Shown here: positions 23,101 through 34,152 of the stretch, one piece after another
Position numbering within the stretch: position 1 is the stretch's first letter
Layout of the letters: the number at the start of each line of letters is the position of its first letter
Source: Perilla frutescens
Taxonomy: Eukaryota > Streptophyta > Magnoliopsida > Lamiales > Lamiaceae
DNA length: 64,000 nt
Direction of reading: 5' to 3'
Assembly (NCBI GenBank): GCA_026008535.1
Contig: BRKX01000003.1
Location: 57,995,001 to 58,059,000, forward strand
Translations under genes and position numbers: made by a program
Notes under the pieces: generated by a model
The model's input: only the letters and a program-made list of their open reading frames with translations
What the model was told of the DNA's origin: nothing
Database searches by the model: none

Positions 23101-23653
23101 TCACTTGAAAGCTATCAAAAGAATAATTCGATATGTTGCTGGTACAGTCGACTTTGGAATCAGGTATTGTAAAGAGACAAACACCAGCCTTATTAGATAC
23201 AGTGATTCAGACTGGGCAGGTGATGTTGATGATAGGAAAAGCACAAGTGGTGGTTTCTTCTTTTTGGGGAGCAATATGGTTTCTTGGTCAAGCAAGAAAC
23301 AAAATTGCATCTCCTTGTCAACAGCTGAATCTGAATACGTTGCAGCTGCAAGTTGTTTTGCTCAGTTGGTGTGGTTGAACCAAATGATGAAGGACTATGG
23401 CATGACAAGCTCATCACTTACCTTGCTATGTGATAATGCTAGCGCTATTGAAATTTCCAAGAATCCTGTTCAACATTCACGCACTAAGCACATCGACATT
23501 CGCCATCACTTTATCAGAGACTTGGTAGAAAAGGAGATCATAAACATCAAGTATATATCCATGGAGAACCAAACAACGGATATTTTTACCAAGCCCCTTG
23601 ATTTCAAGAGATTTTCTGCCTTGAGAAAGTCTCTTGGAATGTGCTCTGTTTAA
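20127..23653 (+). pseudogene. pol of E1: protease, integrase, reverse transcriptase, RNase H, decayed
   Basis: The order PR-INT-RT-RH is the copia order. Second zinc knuckle about 20298-20345; protease WYFDSGCSRHMTG about 20484; GAG-pre-integrase HQKLGH about 20863; integrase core LHMDIMGP about 21050, GREFEN about 21257 and QQNGVVERKNQTLQEM about 21340. Reverse transcriptase GTKWIFKNK to YVDDIVFGS (22258-22740); RNase H SLSTAESEYVAAAS (about 23310-23360) and HFIRDLVEK. Stops or shifts: TAG near 21158, a frameshift near 21210, TAG near 21938, TGA near 22220 and TAA near 23088. Several fit CAG, CAA or TGG turned into stops. Confidence 0.9.
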
Positions 23654-24338
23654 TTAGATCTTTATGTTTACTGATGTTGAACTCAATGTGAGTTTGTTTT
23701 TATCAACATCAGTTGTTTATCTTGTTAGACTTTTTAGTTTTTTATTTAAGTAAAGTTCAAGGTTTACTTAATGAAAATATGGTTTATCTGCTCGTAATTT
23801 AACACAATCAGCTACTTGAAATTATGTATTTGTGTTTATGAATGAAATACCCTTGACCTTAAAAAGGTAAACTATAAAAATTTTGGGTTTATTTCATTCA
23901 TTATTTGTAAATATTGTAGCTGATGTTTTGTGTAAGATTGCAGAGAAACCATATTCTTCAGAAAATTTATGTCTAGAATTATTTTTTTTATGTATGTGGA
24001 TTCCATCCTTTTATTATTTTATATATAAAAAAAGGGGAAACAGAAACTATTTTGGGGCCCATAAAGATTCACTTTTTGAATTTTTATGTTAAATACACGT
24101 TTTGATATGGTGTATCCCTATCCACTAATTCTGTTTTATTTAAATATTTTCCTTGATAAGGAAAATAGAAAAAGTGGGTGATGTGACAGGGTTCTGTTCC
24201 GATTTTTGAGGGTGAAGAGATATATCAACCCATTTTTGAAAACATTTTTATTACTCTTACTCTCTCTCTCTCTCTCCCGAAACATCTTCGTCTCCCACTC
24301 TTGGTTTCTCGTTCCTTCAAGCTTTTTGCAGAATATCA
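23654..24338 (+). other. Spacer between pol and the third gene of E1
   Basis: Non-coding AT-rich DNA. A CT run at 24257-24277 and the acceptor-like GCTTTTTGCAG at 24320-24330 lie directly in front of the third-gene ATG. Confidence 0.6.
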
Positions 24339-25459
24339 ATGGCTGAACCCAAGGACCTCTCTGCCATGTTCGAGATGATGAAACAAATATTTGAGAAGAC
24401 TATGGGCACTCCATCTTCTGCCTCTGGTCCTGCTGGAACATCAGCTGTCACGCCCTCCGCCACATCCACTCCCGCAGTAACTGCAACCGCCGAACTCACT
24501 CCAGAAGGACCCAAATCAGAGTCTGATAAACCCTCATCCTCTCCGGCTAAACATGCAGATGCTTCTATGGTGGACACTGCTGTTCCTGACTCCATACTGG
24601 TGCTAAACCCTACTCCTCTCCAACACATAAGTCCTGGTACAGAGCAGAACCCTATCGACCCAGATCTGGAGTTACAAACTCAAGCTCTTGCGAAGAAAAA
24701 GAAGGGTGGCCCCACTCACAAGTTAAAATGACTTCATGCTCAACAAAGTTCTGTCAAGGAAGAGGCCGGTGAGGGTTCGAGCAAAAAGGCAAGACAAACA
24801 CTGAAAATGGAAGAAAAACCAGCAAGATCATTGAAGGATGAGTCTGAGGATGAAGAGAACCCCCCTGAAAATTCTCCAGACAAAGCTGTTGAAGATGTAA
24901 AAGTTGATGTTGAATAACTAGAGGTGCCTCTTTCTGCGATACCAGAGGACGATGTTCCTACCAAGCCTGCGACTTCAGGAAAAACTTTGAAAGGAAAAGG
25001 GAAAAAGGGTGCCATATCTGGCCCTAAGAAGAAGCAACTCTCTCCCACCTCTTCACAAGAAATGGTCTCCTCCAGCACAGCCAAGGAGATAGTCTCTCCA
25101 TCTCCCACTCATTCAGCCGATGTCAAAGATGATGCTAATTCTGTTGGCTCTGAACCCGTATATCCTCCATGTTCCCCTCATGATGTCTCCTCTGTATTCA
25201 GTAAGACATTCTATTCTCAGCATGCTAAAAATATTCATAAAACTATCATTCTTCGTCCCATGTGAGTCGAAAAATAAATTGATGTGCTTAGTTTTAAGAA
25301 GTATGGAATGGATATTTTCTTAAAAGAGAGGGGTCTCTAGAAATCTGTCACTACTTTGTCTTCGTTTGAACCTGATGTTATTGTTGAATTTTATGCGAAT
25401 GTGTCTCCTGAGATGGGTGATAAGTCTAAGAGCAAATTTGGGGAGGTTTATATGCGAGA
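24339..25459 (+). pseudogene. Third gene of E1 (3' of RNase H), first part
   Basis: Function unknown. It starts MAEPKDLSAMFEMMKQIFEK, then a long Ser/Pro/Thr/Lys/Glu-rich region, then the conserved EPVYPPCSPHDVSSVFSKTF block and FKKYGMDIFLKE. It resembles the domain annotated in plants as putative plant transposon protein (PF20167-like, from memory). Stops at 24729, 24915 and 25263 and others after it. The reading is cut at MRD by E3 (25460) and resumes at 44647. The E2 copy is much better preserved. Confidence 0.75.
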
Positions 25460-26069
25460 TGAAGAAACCAAACTCTCGGTTCTGACAGAGGTGTGATTAA
25501 AGTTGTATCTAAAGTTGAGACAACTTTGAACATGCAGCGGAATATAGAAACAAACAATGGATTGAAAAATTTCACGAGATTATATTTCTATAATCTCGCA
25601 AAGTGCCTCAGGGCGAAATATTCACTATATGAGTTTGTGAATTACAAAAACACTACAAGCAAACTCTTACTAAACTTAAGACACTTTATCTCTTCCTTCG
25701 CAGAAGGTTGTGACTAAAGTTGTCTTAACTAACACTTGTAGAAAACTAATATCTCTCAATACAGATCTGAAAATATTTCTAAGAATTCGTTACCTTAACT
25801 CTATACAAATGACTCCTATTTATACAAACTGATTACTTGATCTCTACTCCAAATAACCGAACCATCACTCCATGATCTTTTCTTCCTTGACTTGTGCCGC
25901 ACACCCACAACTTCCTCAACAAACATTATCTTGACTCCATCAATCTTTGAACTGGTCAACCACAACAGATTTCCTAGAATATCTCAACCGACTATCTTCC
26001 TGCACAAGCAAATAAAGAAAGACAAAACAAAACATATCCAAACTAATAACAAACTAACCGATTTCAACA
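25460..26069 (-). repeat. 3' LTR of E3
   Basis: TGAAGAAACCAAACTCTCGG ... CCGATTTCAACA on the plus strand. By eye about ten differences from the partner at 44032-44641, so the insertion is moderately young. Confidence 0.92.
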
Positions 26070-26085
26070 ATCTCCCCCTTTTTGT
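26070..26085 (-). other. Polypurine tract of E3
   Basis: Minus strand GACAAAAAGGGGGAGA directly before the 3' LTR, the site where plus-strand DNA synthesis starts. Confidence 0.75.
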
Positions 26086-26266
26086 CTTTCTTCCCAAAAC
26101 AAACTTCAAGTATGCAGCGTAACAAAAACTCCCCTTAAACATATACTTAGAATATACTAAGAAAAAACAAAAACACTACAGAAGTCAAACCCAGACTTAG
26201 ACAACAATTACTCCCCATGTCATGCAAACTTCAATCACACTAGACACAAACATAAAAACCATCAGA

Positions 26267-28440
26267 TTAGAGTAATAATCCCAAAAAGATCTTTCTCAAA
26301 AGATCCATAGTTAAGTCTGCATCTGCATCCAAGCATAGTTGTTTAAAACACAAAGTAAAGAGAGAAATTGTTTTGAAATTGTTTAGATAAACACCAACAT
26401 AAAAACTGCAACAGACTGCAGCCTTCTTCATCTTTCCTTCCACACTTCCTTCAAACTTCTTCTTGCTCGTCCTCAGTATCATCTTCATCAGCAGCTCTTC
26501 CTCCTCGACTACAACCTTCTCCACCATCTCTCCCTTTTTAGGAAGAAAGTAAACACTGAAATACTGTCTGTTGCTTGGCAAAGATCTCTATTTGGGCAGT
26601 GTAGAGCTCAATTTGTTCCTGTAAAACAAATACAGGGATAGAGCAAAGATGATCGGACGATGGAGGAGCAGTCTCAGCAGCATCACTCCATGGAAGATCA
26701 CGAGTCCTGGACTCAGCTAGAAAAGCTTTCTGAACAGTCTGGAGAGGAAGTCTGGCATTGAGAATATCCTTCTTCGTGGGCTTAAACCCTTGGTCTAGTA
26801 GCATGTTAAATATCAAAGAAGGAACAACCAACTTTTTGTTGGATTTGGTCATGGCTACCTCAGCAATAAAATTAAAAATATGCTGACCCAAGTTAAATTT
26901 TTCTCCAATAAAAATCTTGTACAGAAGGCATACATGCTCAAACGGGACCAAAGTTGTGTTAGAAGTGGGAATCCAGTTGCACACAGAAATTTTATGAAGT
27001 GTGGAGAACAGTGAAGTGAGGACAGAAGCAAGTCTATTGGGTTTCTTGTTAGCAATCCACAGGTCTGCCTGACCTCCAGTCAAAACATCAACCATTTTGG
27101 TTTCCAACACTTCATCAATATCATCATCACACTCAACAGAATGAGGAAGTCCTAAAAATTTGTTGATCCTAGCTGGAGTAACTTTAAAGATTTTCTTACG
27201 AACATATACCTTTCCATACTGCTTTGATGATTGATTACCAAACTCATTAGTAAGATTACCATAAAACAGCCTAACGACTTCAGCAACGTATGGTTTAGCG
27301 TAAGTAACACTCCCTAACATCCTTCATTTTTTTCAGAAAATCAACTAAATTGTATCCAGAGAAATCTTTCAAATCCACAGCTCTATCACACAAAATCTCC
27401 CAATTCTTAAAAAATTCCCAATTTTGTCTAGCACTATCAGAATAGAACAAGTCAGAGTTAGCTTTCGATACCTTAAGATCTGATTCAGAGTAAATTTCCT
27501 CTTCGTATATATCAGCACTGTGCATAGCTCTCTTTGAAGTGCTCCCAACTTTGCCTTTGACTTTTGAAGATGGCGAAAAAGGAATTTTTTGCTTGCCCTT
27601 TCTTTAAATTGCAGGCGCTGTTTCAAACTGATCATCAGTCTTTCTCTTACCATTCTTAACAACAGTCTCTTCAGCTTCTTCACCAGCTTCAGAGTCAGAC
27701 CCTTGAACAGGAGTTTGTTCACTCGAACCATTCTCCGACATCTCTCCTTCACACTCCTCCTCCTCTTCGGCTTCACTGATGATCTTAATCGGTTCTACCG
27801 GAGTCCGCGAGGAGCTACCAGTCATGTGAAGGTGCTTGGATCATCTAGTTGGAGGAGCTTTTTTGGATTTGGTCATTTTCTTCTTGAGAGGGGTTTGCGT
27901 CGGAGAAGTTTTTTCAGATTCCTCCACCTGGGTTTCTTCTTCAATTTCAGAAAAAGGAACCTCAATTGGACCATCATTGTACATATTTCCTTCGTTGGAA
28001 GGAAAAAGCGGGTCGAATTGCTCTTCGGTGAGGACTAGCGTGTCAAGAACTTGAGTGTCGAGACCTGGGGTGTCAATGGTCGACATAATCACTCCGTCGG
28101 GGGCTAGAATTATCGCCTGCTCAGAAGATGGAGAGATCGAGAACGATTAAGCTGGAGAGGGCACCGGTAGAGAAAGGGGTTTTGACTGAACTTCCAAACA
28201 GCTTCCTAATTCGGGAGAAATCTCCATAGGAGCATTACCTCTAGAAGGAGATAAGAGGACTTTTGGTCGAATTATTGGAGTAGACTCCGGTGACAGAAGA
28301 CGAAAAGGGTTAGAAATAATAGGTTGCGGTGGAGAGAAAAATGAAGGTTATGGGGGAAAGGTTGAGAGATAACGAAGATATGCTGAGGCTTCGGGATCGC
28401 TAAGCAATTCTTGAATCTTCCTCATCTTGTCAGAATCCAT
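26267..28440 (-). pseudogene. Third gene of E3 (3' of RNase H)
   Basis: Starts MDSDKMRKIQELLSDPEAS (28440), then a long Pro/Ser/Glu-rich low-complexity region. A conserved core follows at 27320-26538: VAEVVRLFYGNLTNEFGNQS, KVTPARINKFLGLP, LHKISVCNWIPTSNTTL, FNLGQHIFNFIAEVAM and LLDQGFKPTKKDI. This core aligns block by block with the E2 gene (FYANVSLDM, INKFLGLG, LHKIIVCNWLPTTNT, FSLGDYIFDYMMKAA, MVEQGVKPNKKKI), although the N-terminal parts differ. Several stops and frameshifts (near 28350, 28145, 27840, 27605, 27320). No clear membrane segment. Function unknown. Confidence 0.75.
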
Positions 28441-28983
28441 GGCGAAGATGGCGAAGTGAATGAAAGATTAAGGGTTTGAAGGGAGACGAAAGGTTTTTGG
28501 AAAGAGATGAATAGGACGAGAGAATCTAAGAGAGAGTGACCTTATAAAGTTAATATGGAAGAATATAACAATATCTTGTAGATACCCGCTTCCATATAAA
28601 TAGGAATCAATATATTAAAGATATAGTCAAAATAGGTATTAAAGATAGAGTAAGATACATTTCCAGATACATTCAACTGACTTTCAAAATTTTCCATTTT
28701 TTTTATATAATTAACCAACTATTGTTAAGAAAATTTTATTATCAGAATACTTTTGTTACATCATAGAAAACTTTTTAAGAAGAGAAACAGATGATGAATA
28801 GATGAATAACCAAAAGAATCTTATAAAAACCATTTATCTAAGATCTTTGATCTAGTTATATGATTTTATAAGAACGATCATGATTTCACCTTAATAAAGG
28901 CTTTTTCATCCTCGAATCTGTTCAACTTCACAGTTAACTATGATATACCAAAAGTGTAACAACAGTTGGGTCAACTGTACTTT
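28441..28983 (-). other. Spacer between RNase H and the third gene of E3
   Basis: AT-rich, no coding signal. I do not see the GCTTTTTnCAG acceptor found in E1 and E2. Confidence 0.5.
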
Positions 28984-29921
28984 TCATATAGAACACAAGC
29001 CAAGTGATTTTCTCAAAATTAAGAATCTCTCATAGCTTAAAACTTTTGTAAATAAATTAGCCAGTTGATTATCTGTACTAATATACTCTAACTTTAATAG
29101 CTTCTTTTCAACTAAATCCCTAATAAAATGATACCTTAAGTGAATGTGCTTGGATTTGGAATGATGAACCGGGTTCTTTGCAAGGTTGATGGCACTTGTA
29201 TTATCACAGAACATCACCAAGGGATTGATTTCCAGGCCATAATCATCCAACATCAACTTCAGCTATATCAACTACGTTGAACAGCTCCCGGCGGCCACAT
29301 ATTCAGACTCGGCTATGGACAATGAGATACAGTTTTGTTTTTTGCTGTACCAAGAGATGAGGTTGTTTCCAAGATAGCAACATCCTCCACTAGTACTCTG
29401 TCTATCATCTATTTCTCCAGCCCAGTCAGCATCACTGTATCCAACAAGATCTGTAGTTGTGTCCTTTGTGAACCATAAACCCATTTCACATATGTCGGCT
29501 ATATACCGAACGATCATCTTTACCGCCTTAAGGTGTTCCTCTTTGAGACAAGACTGAAATCGAGCACATGCACAAACACTGTACATGATATCTGGTCGAC
29601 TAGCAGTTAGGTAAAGGAGACTTCCGATATTGATCTGTATAAAGTTGGATCAACTTCAGGTCCAACTGCATCATTCGACAACTTTTCAGTCGTACTCATG
29701 GGAGTTCTCATGTGCTTTGCATTCTCCAAACTGAACTTCTTTACAAGATTTTTGGCATATTTTGTCTGTGAGACGAAAACACCATTTTTCTTTTGTTTTA
29801 CTTGAAGTCCAAGAAAGTTGCTAAGTTCACCGACCATACTCATTTCAAAAGTCGTGGACATTGCTTCAACAAATTCCTTCAAAGCTTTCTCACTTGTCGA
29901 TCCAAACACTATATCGTCGAC
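28984..29921 (-). pseudogene. E3 reverse transcriptase C-terminal part and RNase H
   Basis: Minus strand, from 29921: DDIVFGSTSEKALKEF, EMSMVGELSNFLGLQVKQ, then YSVCACARFQS, SDADWAGEIDDRQSTSGG, SLSIAESEYVAAGS, and HSKSKHIHLRYHFIRDLVEK to the end KSLGLCSI. Two TAG codons around 29257-29275 fall where QLIW is expected. A frameshift lies near 29605. The N-terminal reverse transcriptase part lies beyond the 1.36-kb insertion. Confidence 0.88.
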
Positions 29922-31283
29922 TGGTGTGTTATTTTCCACCAAAAATAAAAGATCCAACAACAGTCGGTTTACCCACACTGCACAGCACAGCAGCGAGCAG
30001 GATCGTTTCCCAAGGGACTGGCGAGAATCACCCTTACTTTTCACTCTGTAAAACCAGACTTTTCAAAAGAAGATTTATATAATAAATGGTACGCAAATAA
30101 TGATCACAGAAAATAATAATTAAACAAACAACAAGAAGGATTTTTATAAATTAATGAGAATTATCCGGAGTCCAACCACTTTACTTTGGCTATTTAACCG
30201 ATCCTTGATTCAAGAATTGAATTAATTACAGCATGCAAATCGGTTATGGTTGTCGAAGACACTTACCGACACAACTTCATTCCTATAATCTATCGACAAT
30301 TAAGAAGACACTTCATTAATTGTTCTTCTAATCAACCGACAACCTTAAGAGACACTCTACCGGTTTAATGGGTTAATCGCTTTAAACTCCAAAGGAACCC
30401 GATACAAAATCAATTGACTCTGACACAGGAAGATCAAATTTAGCTTACTATTCCCTTGATTCTTTAGAATCGTTTTGCTCCAAACTAAACCTCTATCACG
30501 ATTGCGGATGATTGGTTTAATTAGCTAGTAATCGACCCGAATCACTAAGCATTTGCAACTACCCAGCAACTTCAAATAAATCACGACTCGAACAACGGAG
30601 AACAGCAAATACACGCATATAATAAATTAAAATTAAGCACTTAGATCTCACAGTTAAGTTGAGCCAAAGATCCGTGAATTGGTTCCGGAAGAAACGGCGC
30701 TTAGCTTGCTTGCATGTTAAGGATCGAAAAATATACGAACTATTGTGAAAATATTAACTAGAAGAATAAATTTGAAATCTCTGAATATCGTTCCTTCCTG
30801 CTGTCTGTCGTCCCACCTCTTTTTTCAATCCAAAATCAAAACTAATATATAGATACATCCATATCTCCAAAATATATTCCCTAATAAAAAGAGTTTTTAA
30901 TATGGAAATTAGCATCCTAGTCTATCTCTACTAGGTAATAGCAAAAGAAGAGATATTCACAAGCTGTAAGACAGCTCGAATCCACGTCCAGGTCTTGGGC
31001 TGGCTCAACACTTGTGCAAAAGGGCCAAATTTACGTGCACAGGCCCAGATCCTAACTTCTCGGTCCATCCTTCAAGTGGCTTGCCCAAACGGCCTGCTCT
31101 ATTAACTCTTTCGACCGAACTTTGCTGTATTTCCCAAAAAAGATAGTCATATGCCCAACTATAGTTATCTACCTGCACAACTTCATAACACATCAAATTG
31201 TTCTCAAAACAGATAAATGCAAGGTAGCTAACTATATAAAATGTCATCAAAATTATCCTCAAAAAACAGGTAAAAAGTACCCA
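29922..31283. mobile_element. Unclassified 1.36-kb insertion in the E3 reverse transcriptase
   Basis: Starts TGGTGTGTTATTTTCCACC and ends GGTAAAAAGTACCCA; the ends are weakly inverted. It is flanked by ATCGTCGAC (29913-29921) and ATCATCAAC (31284-31292), both encoding the same DD residues, so a 9-bp target duplication with two changes. A 9-bp duplication suits Mutator elements; TG...CA ends and the long non-coding body would also suit a solo LTR. No coding region found. Confidence 0.6.
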
Positions 31284-32358
31284 ATCATCAACATAGATTT
31301 GAGCGATCGTAAGCAAGTCTTTTTCTTTCTTGAGGAATAAAGTTCTATCAGCATGACCCCTGGAAAATCCAAACTCAAGCAAGAATCCGGTTAACCGACT
31401 ATACCAAGCTCTTGGAGCTTGTTTAAGTCCATATAACGCTTTATATAATTTATACACATGACTTGGATTAATTGGGTCTTCAAAACCTTTAGGTTGTTCC
31501 ACGTAAGCTTCTTCTTCTAGTACTCCATTAAGAAATGCTACCTTAACATCCATTTGATGAAGAGTAATGTTAAGATAACATGCAATAGCAAAAAGTAATC
31601 TGATGGATTCTATTCGTGCAACGGGAGCAAAAGTTTCATCATAGTCAATCCCCTCTACTTGAGTATAACCTTGGGCAACTAAGCGGGCTTTATTTCTAAT
31701 GACATTTTTAAATTCATCAGTTTTATTTTTAAATATCCACTTAGTTCCTATCACGTTTATCCCAGAAGGTCTAGGCACAAGTGTCTAGACTTTGTTTCTA
31801 ACAAACTCAAGTAGCTCGGCTTGCATGGCACTTATCCAGAATTCACCTTTTAATGCTTCATTTACGCTCTTGGGTTCAATCATGGATAAGAAAACAACAG
31901 CACCAACTTCATTGATTACACAAGACATGCATACCATCCTTACCATTTCCTTGTAGTTAGCAGGAGTTTTACCTCTAGTTCTGACCCCTTCGTGTACATC
32001 TCCAATAACTTGATCAATTGGATGATCTTTTTGAATCTTCCTTGGTGGGTCTCTTCTAGTGTTTCCCTGAACTACTTCTGGAGTCTTTAAAACATTTAAG
32101 TGGAAGTTTGATCCAGATCCTTCTGTAAATGAATCCTCATCTATCTCTGAAGTGGGCTCAACTTCAGGGTTGACTCTTTCTTCTATCTCAATGGTTTTTC
32201 CTGTCCTTCCCTGTATCTCAATCAAATCATTAGTATCTTCTTCAGGAGTGTATAGACTGGCAAAATTATCAAATCTTACATTCACACTTTCCATTACAGT
32301 TTTTGTTCTGAGGTTATAGACACGGTAAGCATGACTATTAAGCGAATAACCAATGAAC
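31284..32358 (-). pseudogene. E3 integrase C-terminal region and N-terminal reverse transcriptase
   Basis: Minus strand from 32358: FIGYSLNSHAYRVYNLRTK, an acidic linker, then after a TAG near 31785 (Trp expected) GTKWIFKNKTDEFKNVIRNK, KARLVAQGYTQVEGIDYDET, LHQMDVKVAFLNGVLEEEAY, LYGLKQAPRAWYSRL and AQIYVDD, where the 1.36-kb insertion begins. It continues at 29921. The upstream part of this gene lies on the other side of E2. Confidence 0.9.
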
Positions 32359-32363
32359 ACACC

Positions 32364-33427
32364 TGTTAGAATTTGTTGCCTGAAATAATGTGAATTACGG
32401 ATGTAAATTGCAAAGTTAAATATAATGTTGAAGCTAGTGTTACCACATTACCTTCAACATGCAGCGAAAACGTAAATAGCACTTTGCACAAAACAAGTTT
32501 TAAATCACACCCCTTACGGTGTGTGATTGCCTCAAGGTGAAATTCACTATCACAAGTGAAATACAAAAAACAATGCTGATGTTGTCTCGGTTCACTCCTT
32601 TAACAACACTGCATAAAACATACAGAGGACTATCCTAGCTTTACTCACTCGAATAATCACTCAAAAACAAACCTATCTAAACACTTAGATAGATTACAAC
32701 AAGTCACTCTAAATCCTAGACTTCTCAAAGTTGACTATCTAACCTATACACACAACTGGAATGAAAGTCTCCAGCTGATTGGGACGCTAGGCAGATATCG
32801 AGGAAGATGTCTTGGATTTCAGAGATGACACTAGATGCAAGATTCAGAGCTTCTCACAAACCACGGTGATAACCTGCTTGCATAAATGACTTTAAGGTCT
32901 AAGGAGACCTTAAATACTTCCTCCATCTCGGCTGGGTAGTTTCTCCACGATCCTTGATGAGTTGGATGCAAAACTACCGCCTTCCACTACTCTTGCTGAA
33001 CTGGACTCGAGATAACCGTCCTTTGCACTACGTGGCACAAGTTCTTCAACATCGTGTAACAATGGCGGTTACTCCAGCTACCCACGTTCTCTGCAACGGT
33101 TAGTGTCAAAGATGAAGTGGGGAACATCACGTCCCTTGAAACTCAGAACAGATTCTGACCTAGTCAAAATCAAGCATAATCCACATTTTAATTCGAAATA
33201 AAATATCTAATAAATCCCTTAAATCGTGGAAAATGATATGTGACAAAAATCACAATTTATTAAGATTAATTTAAAATAAATTAATCCAAAATATTAGGAA
33301 AGGATAAGGTTAGAGATCCGAGTGTTATACTCGGTGTGACGAGAATGACGGACAACATTAGATACGACATTGATCGCGATGTTATCAGCAAAGTGATAAC
33401 ATCATCTGGAACACATTATACTTAACA
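32364..33427 (-). repeat. 3' LTR of E2
   Basis: TGTTAGAATTTGTTGCCTG ... CACATTATACTTAACA on the plus strand. Partner at 39850-40913, same length, with a modest number of differences. Confidence 0.92.
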
Positions 33428-33445
33428 ATCTCCCCCTTAAGCTTA
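33428..33445 (-). other. Polypurine tract of E2
   Basis: Minus strand AAGCTTAAGGGGGAGAT next to the LTR. A second purine run (TTAAGGGGGAGCAG, TTAAGGGGGAG) lies at about 33530-33560, as in E1. Confidence 0.75.
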
Positions 33446-33559
33446 TCTTTTCTACACAAAACATAAAGCTTAATATATACATGATTAGAGCCGCAGCGGA
33501 ATACGATCAAAAATATTGGAGTTCAAAAACTCCCCCTTAAGGTCTGCTCCCCCTTAAGT

Positions 33560-33930
33560 TATTATCTGTAAAATAATATACAAAGTTAGTGGGTATAATC
33601 CCCTATACAATAGTATACAACATGGTTAGTGGGTATTTACCCCTGTACAGAACTATACAACACTAGTGGGTTTTACCTCTGTATAGAAATATTAGTGGGT
33701 AATGATCCCCTATACAAAAACAATGTTAAGAACATTCTCAACACAACAAACATCACACATTTTTTAAAGAAACGTGCGAACACAGTCACAATGTTGAGAC
33801 CATTCCCAACATAAAACATCACATAATATAAGTTATGTGAGAAGCAGCATAACAATGTTGAAAACATTCTCAACATAAAAACATCACATATTGTACAATA
33901 TGCGAACAATAAGGCAACAATACTGAGATT
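33560..33930 (-). repeat. Short repeats and hairpins in the 3' non-coding region of E2
   Basis: Four copies of a 30-45 base unit with TTAGTGGGTA...CCCCTATACA, then four copies of a unit with ACAATGTTGAGAACATTCTC and AACATCACA. The second unit has a self-complementary core, GTTGAGAA...TTCTCAAC. E1 has the same two repeat types in the same order at 45740-45945. Confidence 0.75.
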
Positions 33931-34152
33931 ATCACCAGATAAAAAGTATGCAAAAATCAAGCATATATAGATATCAAAATCATCAGACTAAACTGATGAT
34001 CAAAATCAACTATTCAAAGATATTCAGAACTTGAATACCCAATACATCTAAACATTAAAAATGAAACATGTGTCCAGCATATAGAGCAAAAATATAGATG
34101 TGTCCAGCACATAACAGACCCAAAAAAAATAAATTGTTTTGACAAGTAAAAT

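Noticed and set aside
22643..23104. Minus-strand open frame in E1 pol
   Set aside because: Antisense shadow of reverse transcriptase.
27589..28038. Plus-strand open frames in the E3 third gene
   Set aside because: Antisense to a low-complexity Ser/Glu-rich region.
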